NCBI RefSeq assembly: GCF_025370935.1
Contig: NC_133472.1
Coordinates: forward strand, 15,972,979-16,036,978
Length of the DNA stretch: 64,000 nt
Source of the DNA: Choristoneura fumiferana
Taxonomy: Eukaryota; Arthropoda; Insecta; Lepidoptera; Tortricidae
Direction: 5' to 3'
Part shown: positions 55,337 to 64,000 of the stretch, in pieces
Layout of the letters: each line of letters starts with the position of its first letter
Position numbering within the stretch: the stretch's first letter is position 1
Position numbers and translations under genes: made by a program
The notes under the pieces: generated by a model
The model's input: only the letters and a program-made list of their open reading frames with translations
Told to the model about the DNA's origin: nothing
Databases searched by the model: none

Positions 55337-56936
55337 TATAATTTTTTACTGGTTCCCCGCGTTACAGGCGAAGCCTAGTGCGGGGACCTTAAAGACATTA
55401 TCATAAGAACCACGGCACGCGTCATCGTGAATGACTCTACCTATATATGTCATGTAACCAGATTTGACAATGGAAACGAGCGTCGAGCGGCTGCATGCGA
55501 CCGCACCTTTACAAGTTATAGATTATGCTGCATTCTTTATGTCTTGCCATATGTTAAGGGTTAAAGCGTTTTGAGGAATTGATTTCCAGCAAGCTGGAAA
55601 TCCTTTTAATACCTTCATTTGGTATGGTTTTTGTTTGGTCATTTGGTCCCCTTTCCAGGTGTGCATAATACTTTTGAGAGCCAAAATATAACCTCGAAAT
55701 TTATGCTCTTTTTACAGTTTTTTGCTCCTAGCAGAAAACGGTACGTCCGCCGGATATGCCATTCTATTAATATTAAAGAATGTAAAATTATGCGCCCGAT
55801 ATTATAAATGTTATTAAACCTTTCAATATGATTTTATTAAGATTTCTTTTACATAAACATAAATAGATTTGTTACAAATTCATTCAATTTGACAAATATT
55901 TATTCCAAATGTAGAGGCAGTATACGGAATTCTTTTATATAAAAAAAAAACAAGAGAAGCGGTTTTCGTGCAACGAGGTTGCATACTTTGTTAAAAGATC
56001 GGGAAAATTTACATTTTAGAAATATTTCGTTGTTATGTAATTTATTAGGTATCGATATATTTTTAATACCACAAATTTAATTTAAGATCAACACATTTGA
56101 TACTCTCTCTCGCTTTTTTCGTGTTGAAGTGAAAGTGACAGATCAAAGTGAATTTCAAATATTTGGGATTCAGTGAGTAGACCCAACACTGTACTCAGTA
56201 TTTAAAAAAAAAAATTAAAAAGTTACTTTGTCTCACGGAGTGAGCAAAATGCGATTTTGCTCACTGATTTCTCATAGCAAAACCTGCCTGTTTGAGGTGC
56301 TGAGGTGAAAACGTGATTTTTGGCGTTTTTTTGCTAATGTCTAATGTTGTACCTATATATAACGTCCGACTCGCACTTGGCCAGTTTTTTGTAAATTTTG
56401 CCCGTTAAAACTACGGGCTGCCGGCTCAGATTACCTACCTACACCCTGTACAGGTACAAAAATATTTTCAAAAATCTTCGTGCCTCTTGTAAAAAAAAAT
56501 AATCCTCGAAAAAGTAGCTACCAGCATATAAATAAAGTACCAGTGCAATAAGTATAAGTACAAATTGTGGTGTCTATATAACGTGATATTGCATTCACTA
56601 CTTTATTTTTCATTTCTCATGCTCTAAAAGTAGGTCAATTTAGCCGTACGAGGCGGGAGTAAAGTGAGTACTAGTCCCTAGGGAGTAAAAGTTTTTTTTT
56701 TAATTTACTTCGATTGACTTAGATAAACTCAAACAGCCAGTACTTGCTTAGTTTTTGGCATAAAATAACATTGTGTGTGGACCATTTTCATGACGAAAAT
56801 GTTACGTTCTTAGTCTCATTCACCGATGCGATTTTGTTATATCTGTGTCTGACTGAAAAAAAAAAATACTTACCGCGAAAACTTTGAAATTGTTGTAGAG
56901 CGTAAATCATAAACGATTAAAATAAATTGATTATTC
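55337..56936. other. Intergenic, no gene recognised
   Basis: AT-rich. It includes the repeat-like TTTCCAGCAAGCTGGAAAT palindrome near 55585 and a fragment of the AAAACCGGCC family at 56368. No exon evident. Confidence 0.4.
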
Positions 56937-56941
56937 GCACA

Positions 56942-57130
56942 ATGTCGTCAAGTGATAGTGAAAATTATGATGTCGAGCAAAGAACAAAAGATATAATTGA
57001 TAATCTTTCGCCGACGAAATCTAGAAAGATTTATTTAAAAACCTATGAGAGTTTTATGGACTGGAGGAATAAGAAACGCATTAATTCTTTCACAGAAATG
57101 ACTATTTTTTTCTCGCGATTTGGGCTTCAC
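56942..57130 (+). pseudogene. N-terminal fragment of a Crypton-like tyrosine recombinase
   Basis: ATG 56942 opens a Ser/Asp/Glu-rich leader, then IIDNLSPTKSRKIYLKTYES and FMDWRNKKRINSFTE. This resembles the SAM-like N-terminal domain of Crypton-type tyrosine recombinases (KSR..Y...Y..F..W....). Similarity fades after about 57100 and the frame stops at 57173. The catalytic Arg-His-Arg-Tyr part is absent, so this is a truncated remnant. Assignment is by recall, not search. Confidence 0.45.
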
Positions 57131-57304
57131 AGAAAACCAGCATTACTGCACATAATGTGCGGCAACACATGCTGAGTGGAGACCCTTTTTGGTATCCTGT
57201 CGTGTCACCAAGTAACATAGTTTTTTAACATAGTTTTAATGCTAGTTTTAGTCTTAGGAGGTACTTATGGAGCCAAAATAAATCTTTCTTTCTTTCTTCT
57301 TCAA

Positions 57305-57465
57305 TCGAAGTGAAAAATAGAGTTTTAACCTCGAGACTAAACGTCAATATAAACCCTCGGATAAATAGACACCCTCGCTGAAGCTCGAGTGGCTAACCAC
57401 CTCGGGTATATATTGGCGTAGTTTAGTCTCTCAATAAAAAATATACTATTATTCTATGGGGTTTT
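57305..57465. repeat. Repeat with CTCGAGACTAAACG inverted ends
   Basis: GAAAAATAGAGTTTTAACCTCGAGACTAAACGTCAATAT at the left pairs loosely with ATATTGGCGTAGTTTAGTCTCTCAATAAAAAATATACTAT at the right. Confidence 0.45.
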
Positions 57466-58458
57466 AAACAGGAGTAGGTAATCTGTTTCAAAAATGTGCA
57501 TGTGGAAAGTTTGCACATTATTAAATGAGAAGTTTTCTCGGTTTCTATCGTTTGATTTCGGCTGTGCCACTGAATCGAATTTGAAGCTTTAGCTGCTCAT
57601 TTTATAGTCTATTTTTTTGTTATAAATAATGATTGTTTGGGTGGGTACCTACTCTAACTTGAACAGTTTAGGTACCTAAAATTACACTATAAATGATGCC
57701 CTGATTTTAATTTCATTTTCCTAAATTACTCGAAAACAAAAGAAGACCGAGGATTGATATTAAGCATAGAATGTTCTTAGGGCCTGCCAAGTACACCACC
57801 TGAAAGAATGATCAAATCCGCCGTCGTCGCTACTCTAAAGTAATGCACACCTCCTGGAGAGGCGCAAACTCTGACTACTCTATTACTATTTAGGAATCAT
57901 AGAAGGTGATTTCCAGCTTGTTGAAAATTAATTATTCGAAAAAAATCTAATTCTGTTGGCCTAATAGTTCCAATTTAAAGTTATATTATTATCCCAAGGG
58001 AACGCATCATTGGGATTTTAAGTACCCTACGATTCAATCCAGATCTTTGTATATCTGTATGCTAAGTTTTATATAAATTCGTTGTATCGTTATTTCGTGA
58101 TTGAGTAACAAACATCTACAACTAAAGATCTTAACAAAATTGTTCATTTATAATATTAATTACCTACAGAGGGTTACGTCGCAGTCGCACAATAACCGCA
58201 CCCATAAAAAGCGATTACGATTTTTTTTTGTTTAATCGTGACGATTTCCCCATAAAAGTGGAATAAATTCATCATTAAATTAAATGACTATTCTAGGTAT
58301 GGAGATAGTGTTTTTCACGGGCCGCCTTCAATTGTATACTTATTTCAACGGCCGCCCACGTTCTGAGTTGAGCGGATCGCCTTGCCTGTTAACTTCCCAG
58401 TTAATCTATCAGACACCACCGCTCGCGTCTGGTCGCCTGTCTAGAACTCCCGGCTCGC

Positions 58459-58491
58459 TATATACGAACGTTTAAACTATTACTTATCAGT
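58459..58491 (+). promoter_or_regulatory. Core promoter (TATA and arthropod initiator) of the lipocalin gene
   Basis: TATATAC at 58459 and TCAGT at 58487-58491; the initiator A (58489) is 30 bp from the first T of the TATA box, the expected spacing. Predicted leader is 15 nt to ATG 58504, or 36 nt to ATG 58525. Confidence 0.6.
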
Positions 58492-58503
58492 TATTTTCTT
58501 AGT

Positions 58504-58782
58504 ATGTTTGGACAACTTATCCAAATGACATACAAACCATATATTGTGTTTTTCTTATGCTTAGGGTATGTCCTGTGCTACAATTATAATCACCAAAGTG
58601 GTTATAACTTTCAAAATCATGAGTACTGCGACGACCTGTCACCCTACCATGGAAATATAAGCCTGGACCAAATATCCGGCGTGTGGTACGGTGTTGAAAA
58701 AATACCGCATACTAAAGGCGAATATAGAATAGAACGTACTAAGGAATGTTTCTATATAGACATAAAGGAGCAAAACATTCAG
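58504..58782 (+). CDS. Secreted lipocalin, first coding exon
   Basis: The exon gives 93 residues and ends in phase 0 at CAG/GTAAGT. Residues about 8-25 form a hydrophobic signal segment (YIVFFLCLGYVLC). The mature part has the first lipocalin signature, ISGVWYGVEKIPH, with the near-invariant G-x-W, preceded by CDDLSPYHGNISLDQ. The cysteine before the motif and the one at KECFYI fit insect apolipoprotein D-like proteins, which bind small hydrophobic molecules outside the cell. Met1 or Met8 could be the start; Met8 has the better context and leaves a more usual leader. No continuing exon in phase 0 was found by 64000, so the rest may lie beyond the window. The promoter just upstream is strong. 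Confidence 0.68.
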
Positions 58783-59459
58783 GTAAGTATTAAAACAATA
58801 TCCTTAATTATCATATTTTGATTATTGTGAAAAATATGCAGCGCATTTGCGAAGTTATTGCGCATTTTGAACCCGTCGCTTGTTTTAATTGAAGTTCGAA
58901 AGATTAGAAATAACAGAAACTGCATGTAGCTTTGCCTAATCATTAGGTAGGTACCTATACTTGTTTTAATAACTTTATAGCCTGTGGTCCGATTTTGGAA
59001 ATCACATCAAAAATAGTCGAACGTTTTGAAAATGATAAAAATCAGCGTAAGTACCAATTGCAACAAAACGACAAATAAAGTGATGACGAGACTAATTAAT
59101 ATAATTACTCGAACTTCAAATTATACACCACTATTTTACTTAATGTTACTTATTTTCCAGTGACTTGATTTCATGAAACGGTGCTCAGATAATGTTTGTG
59201 ATCTTAAAATGGGAAAAACCCTAATTTTTAATTTGAGTGTGTCGTTTTGAATAATACTTATTTCATATAATTTTGATTCGTATAATCTTATTTTGTATAA
59301 TGTTTGATTGACATAATTATTTTTCGTCTAACACAAGTCCAGTTCTGGCGCTTCGCTGTTGTGGTCGCCCTTCTAACCTAACTGAACCTAATTTACTTAA
59401 AATAAAAATCGACAAATTAAGTAAGTTTAAAATAAAATAATATTCGACAAAACAAGTTA

Positions 59460-59900
59460 TGCCGGCAGTCCTCGAGCCCAGCGGGCTGGCCAGGGATGAC
59501 GGCAAGGAGGCCTGACGGATTGTCGCTGGTGCCTTGGAGCATGGGTCGGCCGCTAGTTTGGGATGCTACTTACGTTGATTACCCTGGCACCGTCCCATGT
59601 TCCAAGCACCAGCGTCACCGCTGGCGCTCCGGCATCCGCGGCTGAAAGCCTCAAACGCCGCAAATATGCCGCCCTAGGAACCAGCTACATGTTTGCGGCG
59701 TTTGGAGTTGAAACCATGGGGACAAGTGCGCGTCGGCTATTGACAAAGATTTGTCGACGCGCCTAATAGAGGCCTCGGGCGACCAGAGGGCTGGCCACTA
59801 TTTCGCACAGCGAATAAATATCGCTATACAGCGAGGAAATACGGCCAGCCTTCTGGGCACCTTGCCCATTGACGGCGATTTAGGCCAAATTTTCTACCTA
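59460..59900 (+). pseudogene. Frame-broken 3' end of a non-LTR retrotransposon
   Basis: Across three frames one can read VLEPSGLARDDG, RPDGLSLVPWSMGRPLVWDA, TLAPSHVPSTSVTAGAPASA, AESLKRRKYAALG, FGVETMG and GDQRAGHYFAQRINIAIQRG. This order resembles the C-terminal part of retrotransposon polyproteins (endonuclease-like RPD...W..G..L.WD motif). At least three indels break the frame: near 59507, near 59580 and near 59755. No reverse transcriptase core is present upstream. Confidence 0.6.
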
Positions 59901-61165
59901 TATTTTAAGATTTATTATGTTTGTTTTTGTTTATTCTGTGGAAAACAAAGTTATAGTTTAGTTATGAAAATGATCATTTAGGAAAAACGAAATTCGACAA
60001 AATAATAATTAAGTAAAATTAATATATACATATTGAATTACCTATAGTACACTGAAATTACACAAAATAAATTAGACAAGTCAAGGGAACACCGGAATAA
60101 TCTTGTGGTAGCACAGGCTTATTTCACAACGTAGTTTATAACTGTAAATAATAAAAATAAAAAACATCTTGGGACAAATTACACCAATTGACCTAGTCCC
60201 AAACTAAGTAAAACTTGTACTATGGGTGCTAGATAGCGGATAGACATACATATATAGATAAATAATACTTAAATGCATAGAAACATCCAAGACTCAAGTA
60301 CAAACATCCGTATTCATTAAACCTATAATAAAATTTAATTGAATTCTTCTTACATACTTACATTTATACCTAATACTTAGTTAAATCTTCGGATTGTGAC
60401 TAATATGTACTTATTAGCCGGGTGGTGTAGAGCTAGGTACTTTTATAACTCCGAGCTAGCTCCCTCAGGTTAAGTAGAGTCAAAATGTATAAAACCTTCC
60501 ACCCTAACTCAGGTATATCTATTTTTTTTTAATTCGCACCTTGTTAGTCTGCCCTAAAGATGTGCTACTCACTTTTTTCCTCAACCGTCACCCCGGTTTT
60601 CTTCTTACTAGATTTTTTTTACCTACATATTATGTACAGTCAAGGAAACTTAATCACCACCAAAATGGAACCTTTTCGTATCTTAACCAATTTCGCTATA
60701 ATTTCTTTGGCAGATGTATGAGATGTCAACATGACTTTAGTAGCACAAAGGTACGTCCACCCTGGTACGTGATTCAGTTTCCTTGACTGTACCTAACATT
60801 AAAGCATGGTTCAGTTAGAATTGGCACATAACTAAATAATTAGGGATAAATTAAAAACTTATTCGTACCGTGTCGAAAAAAAAGAACATCGCAATTTGAT
60901 GACAAGACTTTGACCTTTAAATGCTGAAACCGGTTTAGGGCTTGCTTTATGCATATTTTAGTTTTCGACACTGGGAATCGAAAATAGGAAATTAATCGTG
61001 AATAACGTACATAGAAAATCCTATTTTTTCCGGATACAAGATTGCTAAGGCCCTTAAAATTCTGTAAACCACCGTCTGCAGAATTATAAAATGATACAAT
61101 ACAAGGAGACCTTATCTTTCGATAAAGAGATTCAAACGAATCGAAGATCTGGCACCAAGGACAAA
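59901..61165. other. Intergenic or first intron of the lipocalin gene
   Basis: AT-rich, containing the MITE at 60634-60792. If the lipocalin gene continues rightwards this is all intron. Confidence 0.4.
60634..60792. mobile_element. MITE with GTACAGTCAAGGAAACT ends
   Basis: Perfect 16-17-bp inverted ends GTACAGTCAAGGAAACT / AGTTTCCTTGACTGTAC, 159 bp long. Apparent splice-like sites inside (GGCAG, GGTACG) belong to the element and lead to an early stop. Confidence 0.75.
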
Positions 61166-61522
61166 AACCTGTAGATGAAAATTATAAGGTCAGTTAAGCA
61201 AAATACTGGACTATCTGACTACGATTTAGCTCGAAAATTTAAGAAAACCCGGAGTATTGTAAGAAGGATTCACCTTCGAGCAGGCTACACAACCAAAGCC
61301 ACAAACAGAACCGAACAGCCAAAAATCGAGCTCGACTACTGTACAACCAAATGTTGCCAAAATTTAACGGGTGCTTGTTGTTGGACGACGAGATGTAGGT
61401 ACGTGAAACTCGATTTCAATCAACTACCGGGTACTAAATTTTATATGACGAACGCAAGAGAAAATGTTGATGAGAAATATAAGTTAGTCAAACATGAAAA
61501 GTTCGCAAAAAAAATGATATAA
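61166..61522 (+). pseudogene. Mariner-type transposase, 5' part, broken
   Basis: SDYDLARKFKKTRSIVRRIH looks like the helix-turn-helix of a Tc1/mariner transposase. After a frame change, MLPKFNGCLLLDDE and YVKLDFNQLPGTKFYMT can be read, containing the second catalytic Asp region typical of IS630-Tc1-mariner (DDE followed by LPGQKFY). Several indels break it. The C-terminal part continues at 62700. Confidence 0.6.
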
Positions 61523-61595
61523 GTAGAGAGGAATCTGCAGCTGCGGTCTCAAGACTGGATTACGTACTGTGGGGACAGGGACTGTATTTCTCTAG

Positions 61596-62666
61596 AGCTT
61601 AGGTACGTGGAATCTACGTGCGTGGTTTTAAACTTAATCAAATATAAAGGATATTTCTTCAGTATCTTGTTTTATTCCTGTTACAATAATACTTTACAAA
61701 GATAGATTGAGGACGATTTTATCCATCAAAAACTATTGCGATCATCAAGAATTGGACCGCTGAACAGAAGCGAGTAGTTATCGCATTATACTTAGAGGGA
61801 CCCGCGTTGTCCTGGTACAAGGCCAATTTTACGACATTGGAGTCGTATGATTTAATGAAGCAGAAATTGGCAGATTGCTCCCGAGTACTCACGACGGCCT
61901 GAAGGGCTGGATCTATCTTTGTAAAGTATTATTATAACAAGAATAAAACAAGAGACTGAAGAAATATCCTTTTTTAACCGACTTCAAAAAAGGAGGAGGT
62001 TATCAATTCGGTTGTATTTTTTTTATGTTTGTTAGAACTCCGTCGTTTATAAACCGATTTGATTTTTTTTGCGTTCGTCTAGGAATGTCTTCAATTGGGT
62101 CCCATAAGCGCTAAATCAGGATCTGATGATTGGCTCTTAAGGAAATCGAGGGAACTCTTCAAATGTTGTAGGGACACCTATAGTAAATTGGATATATTTA
62201 GTAGTAACTCGTGCATTTGCTCTTGAAAATCATAATTTGGTGTAGTGGAACTGATGATGAAGACCACAGTTTGACCATCGGAGTTACTACTCAATAATAA
62301 GTATTTTACGCGTTGATATTAAATTATTGTTATCTTAGATTATTTACACTAAAAAGCGTGAAAAAAAAATTATAACAAAGAATTGAACTGACTACAAAAA
62401 ACCATGACAATATTTTTCTTCCAGTCTGAAGTCGGTCGGTGCCTCAGCACGAGCCAGCAGGAGTGATTGAAGCCCAATATATAGTATGTAGGTGAGGTAG
62501 ATGACTATAGTTCTACTCCTGCTGGCTCGTGCTGAGGCACGGACCGACTTCAGACTGGTAGAAAATTATTTTCATGGTTTTTGTAGTCGGTTCAATTTTT
62601 TTTTAATTTTTTTTATTTAATGAAGTTTAAAGCCACGCGCGTAGATTCCACGTAGGTACCTAAGCT
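61596..62666. mobile_element. Foldback element inserted in the mariner remnant
   Basis: Ends AGCTTAGGTACGTGGAATCT and AGATTCCACGTAGGTACCTAAGCT are inverted (arms of about 45 bp, small indel). Inside are two further inverted pairs: 61661-61706 with 61915-61960, and 62382-62463 with 62515-62600, plus a common repeat at 61977-62070 (TTAACCGACTTCAAAAAAGG). Confidence 0.6.
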
Positions 62667-62699
62667 GTAGCAAAACTACATACCCCACAGTACCCAAAA

Positions 62700-62935
62700 A
62701 GATGAATCTCCCAAATTCTCCTCAGTGTAGACCAATCGAAAATTACTCTGGTCAATTTTATTATGAAGGGAAAATTAAACAAGACCGGCAAAATTGTTCA
62801 AAACATCGATTCATTACGATCCAAGTGGAACCAAGAGGCCAAGAAAGTGGACAAAAGTGTTGTTCAGACGAAGATGAAACCGATCACGACAAAACTCCGA
62901 ATTTTTTTACACAACAAAGAAAAATTAATATCTCG
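62700..62935 (+). pseudogene. Mariner-type transposase, 3' part, broken
   Basis: MNLPNSPQCRPIENY in one frame is the third catalytic region (N.P..SPQ.RPIE..W). It continues in another frame as GKLNKTGKIVQNIDSLRSKW and AKKVDKSVVQTKMK. It fits the same protein as 61166-61522. Confidence 0.6.
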
Positions 62936-63857
62936 TTACTTATAAATAATATATATAGCAGCAGGATGAGGGACAGAGGAGGTGAGGTGACCCCCGTTCC
63001 GGGTCGTACTTGGTCCAGCGGGTCTCGTTGGCCATACAACGGGGCAATGCCGCTGGAGTAATGGGTACGTTTGGGCCAAGTAGGTACGATGCGGACGGGT
63101 ATGGAGTAGTTTTTGTTTTACTTTATTATATAATTTATTCTCTTTTTTTTGTGATTTTTGTCATTTTTTAATTGTATAAGTAACTGTTTTTTTATTATAA
63201 TTATGATTAATGTTTTATTTCTTATATACTTAAGTACTTAATATATTTAGTTTCTACCAAAAAAAATTTTTTTATTGACAACTTCAAAATTATGAGTCCT
63301 TTGTTCCGTACGAATTCTAAATGTACTATGCTTTAATTATAGTGATTACTCGTATATTTATAAGTTTTAGTACTTTAAGTGTTTTATGACTTAAATAAGC
63401 TCCAGCTCCGAAATACGGTATTTTAATTATAGTATTTTAGGATCCCATACCTACGTACTAACCAATGCTCCAGAACAGGGTCACAATTATCTCGGCTGCA
63501 CTAATTAGGAAATGTCTTATGCAGGTTCACCTCGTTGATTGGTGGGTCAGTAGATGACATTAGTTAATTTGATTAACAGCAGCATCTAGTCATAGTCCTC
63601 TCACCCCATCTCGAGCCGTAGGCGACCGCCAATGCGCTAGATTCAATAACCCGTCGTCCATCTAACATTTTACTAGTCTATTGTATGTAGATTAGATAGG
63701 TACCTATGTAATTCTATTGCACCCTTAAATAATTAATTATCTCTTTAATCTGGCTTGACACTTGCACTGCGAATAGCTACTGTCGATATACTGTCTACGT
63801 CGATATTCCTAGCTATATACCGGGCACATCGTGATAATGCCGAAAAAAGACAAATTT
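62936..63857. other. Intergenic, nothing recognised
   Basis: No coding or repeat signal beyond AT-rich low-complexity stretches. Confidence 0.4.
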
Positions 63858-63970
63858 GTTTACGACGAGCGAAGCGAGGAGTGGTTAGTATGAATTGTGA
63901 CCATAACGCACGAGCCAAGCGAGCGAAGCGAGCGTGCCGCGGCAGCGGCCGGCGAAGTGCCAGAACCGAC
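63858..63970 (+). repeat. GCGAAGCGAGC repeat
   Basis: ACGACGAGCGAAGCGAGGAG, then AGCCAAGCGAGCGAAGCGAG, then GCGGCAGCGGCCGGCGAAGT. Collinear with 51570-51672 and the reverse of 24894-25006. Confidence 0.65.
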
Positions 63971-64000
63971 ATGGCGGCGTTTCATGATATGCCTAGGGAT

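Noticed and set aside
59150..59200. Acceptor-like TTTTCCAG downstream of the lipocalin exon
   Set aside because: In the required phase 0 the next codon is TGA.
60700..60770. Apparent lipocalin exon 2 bounded by GGCAG and GGTACG
   Set aside because: It is inside a MITE with perfect inverted ends and hits an in-frame TGA after six codons.
1..64000. CRISPR arrays, operons, rRNA genes, phage or viral genes
   Set aside because: No regularly spaced repeats, polycistronic layout or recognisable viral or rRNA sequence; the window is insect nuclear DNA.

Overview
The window looks like nuclear DNA of a moth or butterfly (Lepidoptera). It is AT-rich, its genes have short spliced exons with GT/AG borders, and it is packed with dispersed elements of kinds I recognise from lepidopteran genomes: Lep1-type Helitron ends, a tRNA-derived SINE with a (GAT)n tail, and many short terminal-inverted-repeat elements. 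No species can be named from sequence alone. There are no bacterial features, CRISPR arrays or rRNA.

Genes from left to right. 5.7-7.9 kb (+): a three-exon gene for a small secreted cysteine-rich protein, probably of the follicle-cell-protein-3C type. 8.6-13.7 kb (-): GPALPP1, with three clear exons and, 3 kb further on, frame-broken C-terminal exons. 13.8-14.8 kb (-): single-exon TAMM41, the mitochondrial CDP-diacylglycerol synthase, lying 141 bp upstream of GPALPP1. 16.3-20.7 kb (+): six-exon CSN6, a COP9 signalosome subunit. 28.3-37.1 kb (-): a 16-exon PARG-like gene whose catalytic signature is lost and whose catalytic domain is split by an insertion of about 430 residues; I regard it as the most interesting object here. 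40.7-41.3 kb (+): intronless adenylate kinase 3. 58.5 kb (+): first exon of a secreted lipocalin with a clean TATA plus initiator promoter; the rest was not found and may lie beyond the window.

The remainder is mostly mobile-element debris. It includes a 428-bp family with CAATGAGGGCTATCG termini (two full copies, one 5'-incomplete copy, one 132-bp deletion derivative), a hAT-type element with a perfect 8-bp target duplication, a 1.54-kb element carrying nine exact CGGTAATAG motifs, a mariner transposase split by an inserted foldback element, a frame-broken non-LTR retrotransposon 3' end, and a Crypton-like recombinase fragment.

The genes do not form one pathway. They are mostly housekeeping genes: mitochondrial lipid synthesis (TAMM41), mitochondrial nucleotide balance (AK3), cullin regulation (CSN6), an RNA-related nuclear protein (GPALPP1), plus one apparent pseudoenzyme of ADP-ribose metabolism and two secreted proteins. 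Exon borders were read by eye from splice consensus, frame and family similarity; transcript data would be needed to confirm them.
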